Origin: Pelagibacterium sp. 26DY04
GTDB taxonomy: Bacteria; Pseudomonadota; Alphaproteobacteria; Rhizobiales; Devosiaceae
Direction of reading: 5' to 3'
Length of the DNA stretch: 64,000 bases
NCBI RefSeq assembly: GCF_031202305.1
Contig: NZ_CP101731.1
Coordinates: 1,426,001 to 1,490,000, forward strand
The translations under genes and the position numbers were made by a program. The notes beneath the pieces are model-generated. The model saw nothing but the letters and a program-made list of their open reading frames with translations. It ran no database searches and was not told the DNA's origin. Below, piece by piece: positions 8,925 through 16,768 of this stretch. How positions within the stretch are numbered: position 1 is the stretch's first letter; the number at the start of each line of letters is the position of its first letter.

Positions 8925-9559
8925 AATGCGATCCTCGCGATCTCGGCGCAGAGGGCGGCGATCTCGCGCGCCGCCGGGCTGTCCTCGTCAATTTCTGAAA
9001 CGAGTTGTCCAGACCGCGCTGTGTCGGCGAAGGCGACGCGCTGCCCGATCGTGGACACGAGCACCGGCGGGTCATGGTCGGCGAGCGTCTCAGCCGTCTC
9101 GCGGGCGATGATTGTGCGCGCGCCGCACCGGTTGAGCACAAAGCGGGCCACGAGCTGGGGGCGGTAGATGCGCGCTTCGCGGAGCAGTAACAGCATCTCC
9201 GCCGAGGCCCAGCCGTCGAACGGCGATGGCTGCACCGGGATCAGGACCAGGTCGGCGGCGAGCAAGGCGGACCGCATCAGCCCGGCGACCCGGGGCGGTC
9301 CGTCGATGACGATGTGATCGGCGTCCCGCGCCAGCTCCGGCGCTTCGCGATGGAGCGTGTCCCGCGCCAGGCCGACAACTCCGAACAGGCGCGGCAAACA
9401 CTCGCGTGCGCGTTGCTGCGACCAGTCGAGCGAAGAGCCTTGGGGGTCCGCGTCGATGACCGTGACGCGTTGGCCGCGTCGCGCCCATTCACCGGCGAGA
9501 TGCAGCGCGAGTGTGGTCTTGCCGACGCCACCCTTCTGATTGAGGAGCGCGACGATCAT
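8921..9559 (-). CDS. parA: ParA family partition ATPase
   Basis: 212 residues. Opens MIVALLNQKGGVGKTTLALHLA with the deviant Walker A (KGGVGKTT), then VIDADPQGSSLDW and the Walker B line HIVIDGPPR. There is no N-terminal DNA-binding extension, so it is a short type Ib ParA that needs a separate DNA-binding partner, probably the overlapping RHH protein. In ICEs a ParA keeps the excised circle stable. The start is certain because the P-loop begins at residue 8. It is the first gene of the operon; the repA-linked repeats lie upstream. Confidence 0.93.
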   Translation of the reverse strand: MIVALLNQKGGVGKTTLALHLAGEWARRGQRVTVIDADPQGSSLDWSQQRARECLPRLFGVVGLARDTLHREAPELARDADHIVIDGPPRVAGLMRSALLAADLVLIPVQPSPFDGWASAEMLLLLREARIYRPQLVARFVLNRCGARTIIARETAETLADHDPPVLVSTIGQRVAFADTARSGQLVSEIDEDSPAAREIAALCAEIARIAL

Positions 9560-9700
9560 GACGCGCTCCCGGCCGCTGCCTGCGGTTTATCCGCAGGCGG
9601 GCAAATCACGGGGCCCGTTAGAAAGATTCCGTAGGAATCTAGGTTAGAGAAGTTACGGGAGCCGCAAGCCTTTGAGTTTGCGCGGAGAATCGACGATTCC

Positions 9701-9764
9701 GGTCCCCGATAGCACGAGGATCGGGTCCTCGATGGCACGATAGACGCGGTCCTCGATAGCACGA
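9701..9764. repeat. Three iteron-like direct repeats beside repA
   Basis: The 17-bp unit GGTCCTCGATAGCACGA occurs at 9748-9764, with one-base variants at 9701-9717 (GGTCCCCGATAGCACGA) and 9724-9740 (GGTCCTCGATGGCACGA). Starts are 23 and 24 bp apart, about two helical turns. The array sits directly downstream of repA and upstream of parA. Repeats of this size and spacing next to an initiator gene are typical iterons that the Rep protein binds for initiation or copy control. Confidence 0.65.
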
Positions 9765-9770
9765 GGCAAT

Positions 9771-10652
9771 TCACAGCTTATCCCCAGTGCGAGCTTTGGA
9801 CCGGCGGCGTCGCGGCGTGCCGAAGGACGCCGGGTCGGTCGGAGCGAAGGAAAGACGTTCGCGTCCGCTGGCCGGCTGCTCGATGGTCAACCGGTAGCCC
9901 GGCAGCGCCTGGCGTCGGACGATGTCGCGCAGGTCATAGGCGAAGTGCTTGAGAGGAGAGAGCGAACCGGACTTGGCGTGGAGGTGGACGAAGTCGAAGC
10001 TCCAGCCGAACTCCTGCCGGCCGCCATGCTTGCGCACCAGCCGGTAGAGCCAGCGCTCCAGGCCGCCGGTGAGGTCGAAATACGCACGATCGATGGTGAG
10101 CACGAGTGCGTCGTCGAGGAGAGCGGCGTAGAACCAGTCGGGCACGATCAGCTCGAGGCCGAGTGGCCGGCCGTGAGGATCGGCCTTCTCCTTCCACTCG
10201 TTGATCCAGGAGAAGCGATGCATCCGCCGCTCTGTGGGCTGACGGATCGAGGTCGCCACGGTGGTGGATTGGAGGCGGTCGAGTGCGGCCTTGAGACGGT
10301 TGTAGTCACGTAGCGACACGCCGCGGCCGATGAAGTTCAAGATCTCATACGGCGTCGTACCCATGAGTCGTGATGGCCGCAGGCCGGCGTCCCGCGCTTC
10401 GACGATCTGGCTGGCCGCCCAGATCAGCACGTCGGCGTCCCAGATGGTGGCCATGCCATGCTCGGGCACGGCCTCGACGCGGATGACGATCGATCCCGCC
10501 TTGAAGTCGATCGGCGCCAGGCGCTTCGACTTGGCGAGGGAGAAGAACGGATAGGCCATAAGGTCCTGTGCATCTCGCGGCGCGAGGTCGCCCGGCAGCG
10601 CTCGGAAGAGGTCGAGCTGCTCGCGTTCGCTGCTGTGATGGCGGGATGACAT
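9771..10652 (-). CDS. repA: Replication initiator protein A
   Basis: 293 residues. The sequence matches the plasmid RepA (RPA, PF10134-type) family as I know it: LMAYPFFSLAKSKRLAPIDF near residue 32, TIWDADVLIWAASQI, TTPYEILNFIGRG, then two winged-helix-like blocks ending FVHLHAKSGSLSPLKHFAYDLR. It would start replication of the excised element at the adjacent repeats, a known trait of Tn4371-like ICEs. The start is the first ATG (MSSRHHSSER); no better internal start is seen. The C-terminus is basic (RRRRSKAR). Confidence 0.9.
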   Translation of the reverse strand: MSSRHHSSEREQLDLFRALPGDLAPRDAQDLMAYPFFSLAKSKRLAPIDFKAGSIVIRVEAVPEHGMATIWDADVLIWAASQIVEARDAGLRPSRLMGTTPYEILNFIGRGVSLRDYNRLKAALDRLQSTTVATSIRQPTERRMHRFSWINEWKEKADPHGRPLGLELIVPDWFYAALLDDALVLTIDRAYFDLTGGLERWLYRLVRKHGGRQEFGWSFDFVHLHAKSGSLSPLKHFAYDLRDIVRRQALPGYRLTIEQPASGRERLSFAPTDPASFGTPRRRRSKARTGDKL

Positions 10653-10663
10653 GCGGGCACGTC

Positions 10664-10945
10664 TCAGCGGGCGTGGCGGACGGGACGAGCCTGCGTCGTC
10701 GCATCGTGGCGCTTGGCGGGAAGGACCGCACCGCGCGGATCGGAGGTGGAGGTGACGGCGCCGCTATCGGCCCAGGCCTGCAGATCGTCGATGGCGTAGA
10801 CAACGCGACCGCCCAGCTTGCGGTATGCCGGGCCGGTCCCGTAGGTCCGATGCTTCTCCAGCGTTCGACCGGAAAGGCCCAAGAATCGTGCAGCTTCGGG
10901 GGTGCGGAGAAAGCGCGGCGGCAAGCCGGCTATGTTGGCGGACAT
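10664..10945 (-). CDS. AlpA/MerR-like helix-turn-helix protein
   Basis: 93 residues. RFLRTPEAARFLGLSGRTLEKHRTYGTGPAYRKLGGRVVYAIDDLQAWAD is the compact winged HTH of AlpA/excisionase-type proteins, with the typical YR-LGGRVVY wing. Such proteins regulate or assist excision of mobile elements or activate nearby genes. It is 11 bp upstream of repA and probably co-transcribed with it. A repA regulator is the simplest reading; an excisionase role is possible but there is no integrase in view. The last ~25 residues are not part of the fold. Confidence 0.85.
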   Translation of the reverse strand: MSANIAGLPPRFLRTPEAARFLGLSGRTLEKHRTYGTGPAYRKLGGRVVYAIDDLQAWADSGAVTSTSDPRGAVLPAKRHDATTQARPVRHAR

Positions 10946-11083
10946 GATCGGGTCTCCGGGGCGTTCGTTGGGGCCGCTGGCGAACAGCGGCGGGCGAAGG
11001 CAACGGTGGCGAAGAGCTGCCGCGCGGGGGGATGGCGAAGATGGGAAGGCTTAAATCGCACCCCTAGCGAGATGCGGAGCGCG

Positions 11084-11855
11084 TCATGAGCGCCGGCGAT
11101 GGCGAAGCAGCTTGCGATAGCCGCCGGCGATCAGTGCGAAGCCGTCCTTGACGAGATCGATGGTGCTGTCTCGAAGAGCCGAGGTCTTCCATGGATCTTC
11201 GGCAACGCGAGAGGTCCCGTAGATCGTGTCGGCGATCTCTCGATAGCTCGCCCCGTCCATGCGACCGTCGACTGCCTGCAGCATATGGCGCAGGCGGCGG
11301 CGTTGCTGGGCGGTGAGCCGGGAGTCCGGGGGCACGGGGCGATTGTTGAAGGCGCGCCAGAGCCTCGTGGCGGCTTCGATACGATCGAGGCCGTCGGCGC
11401 CGAGCGGAACGAGTGCAGCGACAGGGTGATCAGGAGCGACGTCGTCGGTCAGGAGCACCCGCACAGCGCTGGCGCCGTGGCCGTGGAAGGTGCTCAGGCC
11501 GTCGGCCGAGTTGCGCCCGGTTTCGCGATTCAGGTCAGGCGGCGCAACACTCTGCAAGCCCGGTATCGGCGGAAGCGCTGTGAGGATGACTGTGCCCGGA
11601 TCGGCCTCCGGCGCCCAGAAGACTGTGGTTTCGGTGGCGTTGAGCGTTGGAGGGACTTCGAAATTGCAGCCCCCATCGAGCACGCACCAAATCCCTGTAA
11701 CGTTGAGGATCGACTACTCCGCGTTCGATTTCAGCGTAGTCGCGCTGGTAGTCGGCGTTGCGCCGCAGCCATTCCCAAGCGAGGTCGGCAGCTACGAGAC
11801 CGTCAACGTAATCGTAGGTCGATGAAGAGCGCCACCGGGATGTATCGAGAGTCAT
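11084..11855 (-). pseudogene. DUF6499-DUF2285 regulator, split by a frameshift
   Basis: Two frames together give one familiar protein. From 11855 (ATG preceded by AGGAGG) the first frame reads a DUF6499-type N-terminus: SRWRSSSTYDYVDGL, AWEWLRRNADYQRDY, ending ARWGLQF. The match then moves to another frame with EVPPTLNATETTVFWAPEADPG and a DUF2285-like region to the stop at 11084. Removing one T from the TTT run at about 11660-11662 restores a single protein of about 256 residues. The family is a regulator found near repA in Rhizobiales ICEs. A real null allele, an assembly error and separate translation of the second part from a GTG at 11683 are all possible. Confidence 0.75.
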
Positions 11856-11975
11856 CCGCATCCTCCTGACCGCACGCCGCGTGCATGTTTGGGCGGACAC
11901 GATTCCCGGTTGAGTTTGTCGCGTGAAGTACGGCCGACGGCAACGGGTGATGCCGGAGCGGCACCACGAACCAAA

Positions 11976-12239
11976 TCAGTGCCGACTTTCGCGGACGAGC
12001 TCGCGGTAGCCTTGCTCGGTCATCCAGCGAGCGCGGGCGAGATGACTGCGGTGAACGATCTGGGCGCGCTCCGGCTCGCGTTCCGGGTCGATGCCGAACA
12101 GCACGGAGACGGCTTCCCGCCAGTCAGCGCCGTCGGTTTCAGCGTCGAGCAATCGCAGGTAGACCTTCATGTGCGTGCGGTCGTAACTGGTAAGCGCGGG
12201 GCTCTGTGGCGGCTCATCGAGAAATTGTTCTTGCATCAT
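11976..12239 (-). CDS. DUF2285 family small protein
   Basis: 87 residues. The core is YDRTHMKVYLRLLDAETDGADW, then FGIDPEREPERA and HLARARWMTEQGYREL, which I recognise as the short DUF2285-type protein repeatedly found in front of the larger DUF6499 regulator in Rhizobiales mobile elements. No catalytic residues are evident; a DNA-binding or regulatory role is only inferred from the neighbourhood. Two adjacent ATG codons could serve as start. It lies 120 bp upstream of the frameshifted regulator gene and reads in the same direction. Confidence 0.75.
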   Translation of the reverse strand: MMQEQFLDEPPQSPALTSYDRTHMKVYLRLLDAETDGADWREAVSVLFGIDPEREPERAQIVHRSHLARARWMTEQGYRELVRESRH

Positions 12240-12373
12240 GCTGATCCCCCGGCAGCCGCTATGGTCGCCTCTGAATCAATTGTTAACCATACTCGTTTTG
12301 CGACGAAGTGCGAGGGTGACGGGAGGCATCGCACGATGTGCGCTCGGCATCGCCGCTGAAGCCTGCAGTTAGA

Positions 12374-12625
12374 CTAGGAGGTCGAAGAGGTGATTTTGGC
12401 TCGGACAAGCATGACTCCTTCGCCCTGGTCGGACGTCAGGAAGACGATGCCGTGTCGCTCAAGTACCCGTCGAACTTGGTCGCGCGTGCTCTCATACACC
12501 TCGAGCCCATTTATGGATTCGAGGCGCTTGAGCGCGGTCAGCGAGACCTGGGCCTTGTCAGCGAGCGTCTCCTGATTCCATCCAAGCAACGCGCGTGCGG
12601 CCCGCGATTGTCGGGCGGTGATCAT
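12374..12625 (-). CDS. XRE-family helix-turn-helix repressor
   Basis: 83 residues. MITARQSRAARALLGWNQETLADKAQVSLTALKRLE is a Cro/CI-type HTH, with the common RAARALLGW start seen in short alphaproteobacterial regulators. The rest (RRVLERHGIVFLTSDQGEGVMLV) is the usual C-terminal strand region. A perfect palindrome lies 43-59 bp upstream, so it probably controls its own promoter and perhaps the DUF2285/repA genes downstream. The 134-bp gap to the next gene has no feature I can support. Confidence 0.88.
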   Translation of the reverse strand: MITARQSRAARALLGWNQETLADKAQVSLTALKRLESINGLEVYESTRDQVRRVLERHGIVFLTSDQGEGVMLVRAKITSSTS

Positions 12626-12667
12626 GCATGATCACCTCCCATCGACGCGAACCCGCACGCCAGAACT

Positions 12668-12684
12668 ACGACTATAATAGTCGT
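12668..12684. promoter_or_regulatory. Palindromic operator upstream of the XRE gene
   Basis: ACGACTATAATAGTCGT is a perfect 7+3+7 palindrome, flanked by AGAACT and TCTAGA, in an AT-rich island of otherwise GC-rich DNA. It begins 43 bp before the XRE start codon and contains a TATAAT-like core, so an operator overlapping a -10 box is likely. The probable ligand is the XRE protein itself. Confidence 0.65.
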
Positions 12685-12771
12685 TCTAGAGCCGCCTTGC
12701 TACCTCTAAGCGGCTATCGGACCGCACAAGGCGCTTTCAGGATCTGACTGATTCGGTCGCTTTGTTCGCCA

Positions 12772-12799
12772 AAGGCCCCGGCCTTCCGGCCGGGGCCTT
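12772..12799 (-). terminator. GC-rich hairpin after DUF736 copy 2
   Basis: AAGGCCCCGGCC and GGCCGGGGCCTT form a 12-bp perfect stem with a 4-base loop, 10 bp past the DUF736 stop on the minus strand. The run after it is TTTGGCG, only a short T tract, so termination may be partial. Confidence 0.7.
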
Positions 12800-12808
12800 G
12801 CGCGTGCC

Positions 12809-13135
12809 TCAGTCGCCGCGCCGCCCGTTGGGGCGGGACCAGATCAGCGAGAAGCTCTCGCCGTCCTCGTCGTCGAAGAGGTTGGCGTAGATCGGGGCGT
12901 TGAAGCTCGGATCGTCGAGCTTGAGACCCAGATAGTCGCGGCCCTCGTTGGAGCGCTTGGACCAGGCGGCGCCGATCTCGGCGCGGCCGACCAGGACCCG
13001 GTGGCTTGGGGCGTTCTCGCCGGTGGCGCGCTGGTCGGGGACGATGCGCACGTTCTTCGCCTGAACGCTGAGGGTGACGATTTCGCCGGTGAACTCATTC
13101 GAGCCGGTCTTCTTGAAGGTGCCGATGGTCGCCAT
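12809..13135 (-). CDS. DUF736 family protein (copy 2)
   Basis: 108 residues with the full family layout: MATIGTFKKTGSNEFTGEIVTL, then ENAPSHRVLVGRAEIGAAWSK, GRDYLGLKLDDPSFNAPIYANLF and a SLIWSRPN ending. Function is unknown; it is one of the most constant genes of these elements and usually strongly expressed. The start at 13135 has a GGAGA site. A 160-bp leader upstream is shared with the DUF2493 gene (see 13136-13296), and a hairpin follows the stop, so the gene looks like a single-gene transcript. It differs clearly from copy 1 at 7239-7574. Confidence 0.9.
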   Translation of the reverse strand: MATIGTFKKTGSNEFTGEIVTLSVQAKNVRIVPDQRATGENAPSHRVLVGRAEIGAAWSKRSNEGRDYLGLKLDDPSFNAPIYANLFDDEDGESFSLIWSRPNGRRGD

Positions 13136-13296
13136 TGTAAGTCTCCGTTCTCCGTTCCCGAGCCCGCACCATTGCGGCCTCGATGGCGATCGGTTGGCCG
13201 GAGGCGATCGACGGCGCACCCCGAAGGGGCCTGACAGCTAAGGAGGACTTTCTTGTCTCGCGAGGAATGGCGGCGAAGCCGGCAGGGGAAGAAAGT
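13136..13296 (-). promoter_or_regulatory. Shared structured leader, family 2, copy A
   Basis: The 5' region of DUF736 copy 2. Its outer stem is ACTTTCTT (13247-13254) with AAGAAAGT (13289-13296), enclosing the block TTGTCTCGCGA and a CGGC/GCCG hairpin. The same arrangement occurs 16475-16636 before the DUF2493 gene, with different stem bases that still pair, at the same distance (161-162 nt) from the start codon. A second hairpin (CCCC GAA GGGG) lies nearer the gene. A structured RNA leader or a single-strand promoter are the two readings. Confidence 0.55.
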
Positions 13297-13696
13297 TTGA
13301 CGCGGCTGTTGCGTCATAGGCGATCGAGGCGCAGCCGACCTTCGGCCAGATCAGGCCATTGAAGAGGCCGTTTGGAGCGGTCAAGGCACGGTCAGAGACG
13401 GAAAAGATGGCGGCCATCGCGCACTGGCAAACCGGCGTCACGGCAATGCTCACCGGCTTCGTCTCCTCCCGGCAGGCCATTGCTGCTGCATCTTGGCCTC
13501 CACCGTGCTCAGGGAGATCGCCGCGCCGGATGTCCGGTGTGCCGACCAGACATGCGCCTGCCACGGCAGCGCTCCGACGAGGGCCGCTTCCCGGATCCAG
13601 CATCGATCCGCGCCCACGCTTGCATCACAACAGCTCGGAGGACGTGGACGGCACCAGCCATCGCTGTTCCGGCCCTTGCAACGGCAAAGACGAAGA
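13297..13696. other. Intergenic stretch with no supported gene
   Basis: This 400-bp stretch lies between the family-2 leader and a membrane protein gene. Frames are open on both strands but none gives recognisable protein. The least bad candidate is a 71-codon minus-strand frame from a GTG at 13453 with a good AGGAG site, which runs into the conserved leader and was therefore not called. Confidence 0.5.
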
Positions 13697-14140
13697 TCAG
13701 GCTCGTGCGAGACCCTGACCGGATGGGCTTCGGGCCGCCGCCATTCCCGCGACCCGCACGAAGGCGGTGATGCCGACTGCGACCGCGCCGATGACGGAGA
13801 ACGTGAGCTGCCATCCGTCGGACGGCATGAGGTGCTTCACTATGCCATGGGTCGCATGGAAGCCAGCGATCGCCGCCGGCGCGACGAAAACGGCGGCCAC
13901 AATCAGCTTCAGCCACGCGGGCCGAGCGAAGGTGATGAGCAGATGTCCGGACGCCAGCGTGATGGCGGCCGCGATGGCGCCGATCAGGATCGCGCCCGGA
14001 ATGCCGGCGCCCGTGCCATGCGCCCAGGCGCCCGCGGTTACGCCGATGAACGCCGGCAACGCGAAGACGGCGAGCGTGAACAGCAGCCAGCAAAGCAGGC
14101 CGACCGCTGCGAGGGATGCAAGTATTGCGAGGATGATCAT
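13697..14140 (-). CDS. Small multi-pass membrane protein of unknown function
   Basis: 147 residues, almost all hydrophobic: four helices at about 2-30, 38-65, 72-95 and 108-130, separated by short loops with single charged residues. The start at 14140 (MIILAILASL) follows GGAGG with 8-base spacing; the longer open frame upstream has no ribosome site and is not membrane-like. I do not recognise a family. It lies in the ICE leading region between regulatory genes and may be an accessory transfer or exclusion protein; that is only a guess from position. Confidence 0.65.
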   Translation of the reverse strand: MIILAILASLAAVGLLCWLLFTLAVFALPAFIGVTAGAWAHGTGAGIPGAILIGAIAAAITLASGHLLITFARPAWLKLIVAAVFVAPAAIAGFHATHGIVKHLMPSDGWQLTFSVIGAVAVGITAFVRVAGMAAARSPSGQGLARA

Positions 14141-14280
14141 GGTGGTGGCCTCCGTAAGGACAAAGTCTGACGGTCGCGCCTTCCACCACCACCACGGCGC
14201 ACCCGAAATATAGCGCAAGACCGGCAGTGCCGGGAGCGGAAATCTTCGGCGATCTCCGCTGTGCCGGCCGGCGCCGCGCA

Positions 14281-14448
14281 TTAGGGGGCGAAGGGATCGA
14301 TCTCATGGACGATGGCGGCGAGATCGCCGTCGTACTCGCTAGCGGGCGTAACCGAGAGGGTGCCGTCACCAGCCTGGAAGATGATGATGGCGGCCATGAG
14401 CGTGGTGGCGAGGCTGAAGGCGAAGGCGTGAGCGTCGTTGAGGGACAT
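14281..14448 (-). CDS. Short hypothetical protein (55 aa)
   Basis: Opens MSLNDAHAFAFSLATTLMAAIIIFQAG and ends EYDGDLAAIVHEIDPFAP. One hydrophobic helix at about 8-26 suggests a membrane anchor with a short acidic tail. GGAG lies 8 bases before the ATG. It is unidentified; the call depends on a plausible ribosome site and the non-random composition. It lies 140 bp upstream of the four-helix membrane protein and could be transcribed with it. Confidence 0.45.
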   Translation of the reverse strand: MSLNDAHAFAFSLATTLMAAIIIFQAGDGTLSVTPASEYDGDLAAIVHEIDPFAP

Positions 14449-14800
14449 TGATCCGGCTCCTGTTCGAGCGGAGGACCATCCCCCGCTGACAGGCGCCCGA
14501 AGTGTCGGACTGAGCGCTGCAATCACCGCGCAGGCGCAGCCGAAGCGGCGGCATGCTCGCATAGCCGACCCTTTACGGGTTGATGGCGTCAAGCGATCAG
14601 TCGGACCAAGGATCAGCGCAGATAAGCGGGGGGTGCTTTGCTCAACGTGGAGGCATTGATCAGGTCCACAGACCTCATGCGCTTCGTCGTGCGAAGTCGC
14701 TGCGTGTCGGCTATTCTTGCACCGGGTGACTCGGTGTCTGCGCCTGGAGCCCCGAGGCGGTAACAGCAATGCCTCACCAGAAACAAAGAGGATATCCGGC
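14449..14800. other. Gap between divergent genes
   Basis: This 352-bp gap separates the short minus-strand gene from a plus-strand hypothetical gene and must hold promoters for one or both. I see short hairpins (GCTTCGTCGTGCGAAGTCGC near 14690) but no convincing -35/-10 pair and no gene. Confidence 0.4.
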
Positions 14801-15505
14801 ATGGGAGAGATCACCATCCCACGCGATGAACAGGTCGCCATCGCGACGATCGACGCCAGCGAGTTGGACAGGCTCATCGATCAGGCGATCCGAGAGGAAA
14901 GATCGGGTGATCTGCACCGTCTGCATCTCGGAAATTGCGGCACCTACATTGCAACGAAACTCCGTGCCTTCGAACAGGCCTTGGCGAGACACCGCGAGGC
15001 CAAGGCGCCGCGAAAGCGCGCGCAAACGGAAGACGCTCTCCGCCGCGCAGGGCATGATTTGACCTTCGCAGTCGGGGCCATGAAGCGCCGACTGGAAGCT
15101 GAACAGAAAGACGCGCAGCTCTTCGTCGTCGATGACCAGATCATGCCGCCGTATCGCTTTAGCAAACATCTGAGTGTCAGGGTGAGCTATCGTTGGCGTG
15201 GGACGGTCGACGACGAGTGGAAGTTCGGCCACATAACCTTCGTCCACGACGTCGATCTGCGTCCGGACTATACGAGGCCGGCCCCCAAGCGAAAGCCGAG
15301 CGCCGCCAAGCAAGAGCAGGACCTGCAAAACACGCTCTATCAAACCTGGGAGCACCTGATGAGAGGCGCGCTCTATTCGGTCAGGGACTATTTCAGGGAC
15401 GGCGGCGATGGGGACAAGATCCCGGACACCTTTCAGGCGACGGTGGATTCTCATAGCGGTGGGCTGAACAATTACAGCACGCAGTTCTGGCGCCAGCAGC
15501 CTTGA
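14801..15505 (+). CDS. Hypothetical protein (234 aa)
   Basis: Read against the direction of its neighbours. The first ~110 residues are helical and charged (DASELDRLIDQAIREERSGD, then RAFEQALARHREAKAPRKRAQTEDALRRAG); the second half has beta-type segments (HLSVRVSYRWRG, FGHITFVHDVDLRPDY) and a C-terminal helix with SVRDYFRDGGDGDKIP. AAAGAGGA lies 9 bases before the ATG at 14801; a longer frame upstream lacks a ribosome site. I do not recognise the family. It is probably ICE cargo with its own promoter. Confidence 0.65.
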   Translation: MGEITIPRDEQVAIATIDASELDRLIDQAIREERSGDLHRLHLGNCGTYIATKLRAFEQALARHREAKAPRKRAQTEDALRRAGHDLTFAVGAMKRRLEAEQKDAQLFVVDDQIMPPYRFSKHLSVRVSYRWRGTVDDEWKFGHITFVHDVDLRPDYTRPAPKRKPSAAKQEQDLQNTLYQTWEHLMRGALYSVRDYFRDGGDGDKIPDTFQATVDSHSGGLNNYSTQFWRQQP

Positions 15506-15550
15506 ACGCCTTCGCCTGTCAGGACGGTTGGAGGTGAGAGATGGCGGCGC

Positions 15551-16474
15551 TTACGCGCCGCCGAATTTCCAGACCGGGATGCCGAGCTTCTTGGCCTTGT
15601 CGGCGACGTTGTCGTTGATGCCCGTGCCGGGGAAGTGCATCACGCCTTTCGGCACGATCTGCAACATCTGGTCGTTGCGCTTGAAGGGCGCCGCGCGGCC
15701 GTGTTTCGTCCAGTCGGGGGCAAAGCCGATCTGCGGCACGTTGCGATTCTTCGCCCAGAGAGAGGCGATCTTCTCCACGCCCTTTGGTGATTTGCCGTGG
15801 ACCAGCACCATGTCGGGATGCTTCTCGTGGACCTGGTCGAGCTTGGCCCAGATCAGGCGGTGATCGTCGAAGTCGAGCCCGCCGGTGACGACGATCTTGG
15901 GACCGGGCGGAAGTAGCACTTCTTGATCGGCGCGCTTCTTCGCCATGAGGAAGTCTCGGCTGTCGATCATCGCCGCAGTGAGATTGCGATGGTTGACCTT
16001 CGATCCGCTGCGCGGGAGCCAAGCCTTGCCGACGTGGCGTTCGTAGTGTTCGGCGGCCTGGTCGCGCATCAGCTCGAACGCGTTCTGGCGCTCGATCAAC
16101 GTCTTGCCTTCGGCGATCATGCGCTCCAGCTCGACCGACTTCACCTCGCTGCCGTCCTGTTCCCGCTGCGCGCGCCTCTGGGCCTGCTCATTGTCGTCCA
16201 GTTCCCGGCCGATCCGGTCGGTGGCGCGGTGGAAGACGTTGACCGTCGACCACAGGAGATCATCGAGGTCGGGCTCGAGGCGCGTGTCCTCCAAGGTGCC
16301 GATCAGGGCGTCGAAGATGTCGGCGACAGCGCCCGCGACTTGGTTGCCGTCGGGCAGAAGTCGCTGGTCGGGCTCGTCGGCGAAGGGTCGGTATCCGTGG
16401 AGCTGGAGTTCGTTGAGGACATGGTCGGTGGGTGAGGATTCGTGGTGCGGTTCGTAGTCGTCGTGCTTGCGCAT
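15551..16474 (-). CDS. DUF2493 (SLOG-fold) protein
   Basis: 307 residues. The C-terminal part (PGPKIVVTGGLDFDDHRLIWAKLD, DMVLVHGKSPKGVEKIASLWA, FAPDWTKHGRAAPFKRN, then KGVMHFPGTGINDNVADKAKK) is DUF2493, a Rossmann-like SLOG domain that is thought to bind nucleotide-type ligands. The N-terminal ~190 residues are helical and less conserved. It is a standard core gene of alphaproteobacterial ICEs. The start at 16474 (MRKHDDYEP) has GGAG 8 bases upstream; another ATG at 16516 has none. It shares its leader family with DUF736 copy 2. Confidence 0.88.
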   Translation of the reverse strand: MRKHDDYEPHHESSPTDHVLNELQLHGYRPFADEPDQRLLPDGNQVAGAVADIFDALIGTLEDTRLEPDLDDLLWSTVNVFHRATDRIGRELDDNEQAQRRAQREQDGSEVKSVELERMIAEGKTLIERQNAFELMRDQAAEHYERHVGKAWLPRSGSKVNHRNLTAAMIDSRDFLMAKKRADQEVLLPPGPKIVVTGGLDFDDHRLIWAKLDQVHEKHPDMVLVHGKSPKGVEKIASLWAKNRNVPQIGFAPDWTKHGRAAPFKRNDQMLQIVPKGVMHFPGTGINDNVADKAKKLGIPVWKFGGA

Positions 16475-16636
16475 GGGATGCTCCGTCGGTTGGACCGCGA
16501 CCGTCGCGGCCTTCATGGCGACGAAGCCCACCAGCCGGACGGCCGGGCACCCGGAGCGCAAGCGCAGGGCTCGATGGCTAAGGCCGGCTATTTTGTCTCG
16601 CGATGGAAAGGCGCGGCACGCGCCGCCGGAAAATAG
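16475..16636 (-). promoter_or_regulatory. Shared structured leader, family 2, copy B
   Basis: The 5' region of the DUF2493 gene. CTATTTT (16588-16594) pairs with AAAATAG (16630-16636) around TTGTCTCGCGA and a GGCGCG/CGCGCC hairpin. Compared with copy A the outer stem differs at two or more paired positions and still pairs, which is covariation. A GCTAAGG block next to the stem and the distance to the ATG are shared too. The remaining 132 bp up to the Toprim gene hold nothing I can support. Confidence 0.55.
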
Positions 16637-16768
16637 TCGGCCGCCGCCATTGCCCGGTTGGCCGGCTTGTGGGCCGATCGCCCTCTCGAAGGCCGAGGCG
16701 CGGTCCTCTCCGACGGTCGATGCATTCTGCGGTCACGGCGCGGTCCGCCACCCCGTTCTCTCTGCCGG

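Noticed and set aside
9556..9774. 72-codon minus-strand frame between repA and parA
   Set aside because: It is made largely of the iteron-like repeats and gives no protein-like pattern.
13238..13453. 71-codon minus-strand frame with a good ribosome site
   Set aside because: Its 3' end lies in the conserved leader stem of DUF736 copy 2 and the product resembles nothing; left as uncertain.
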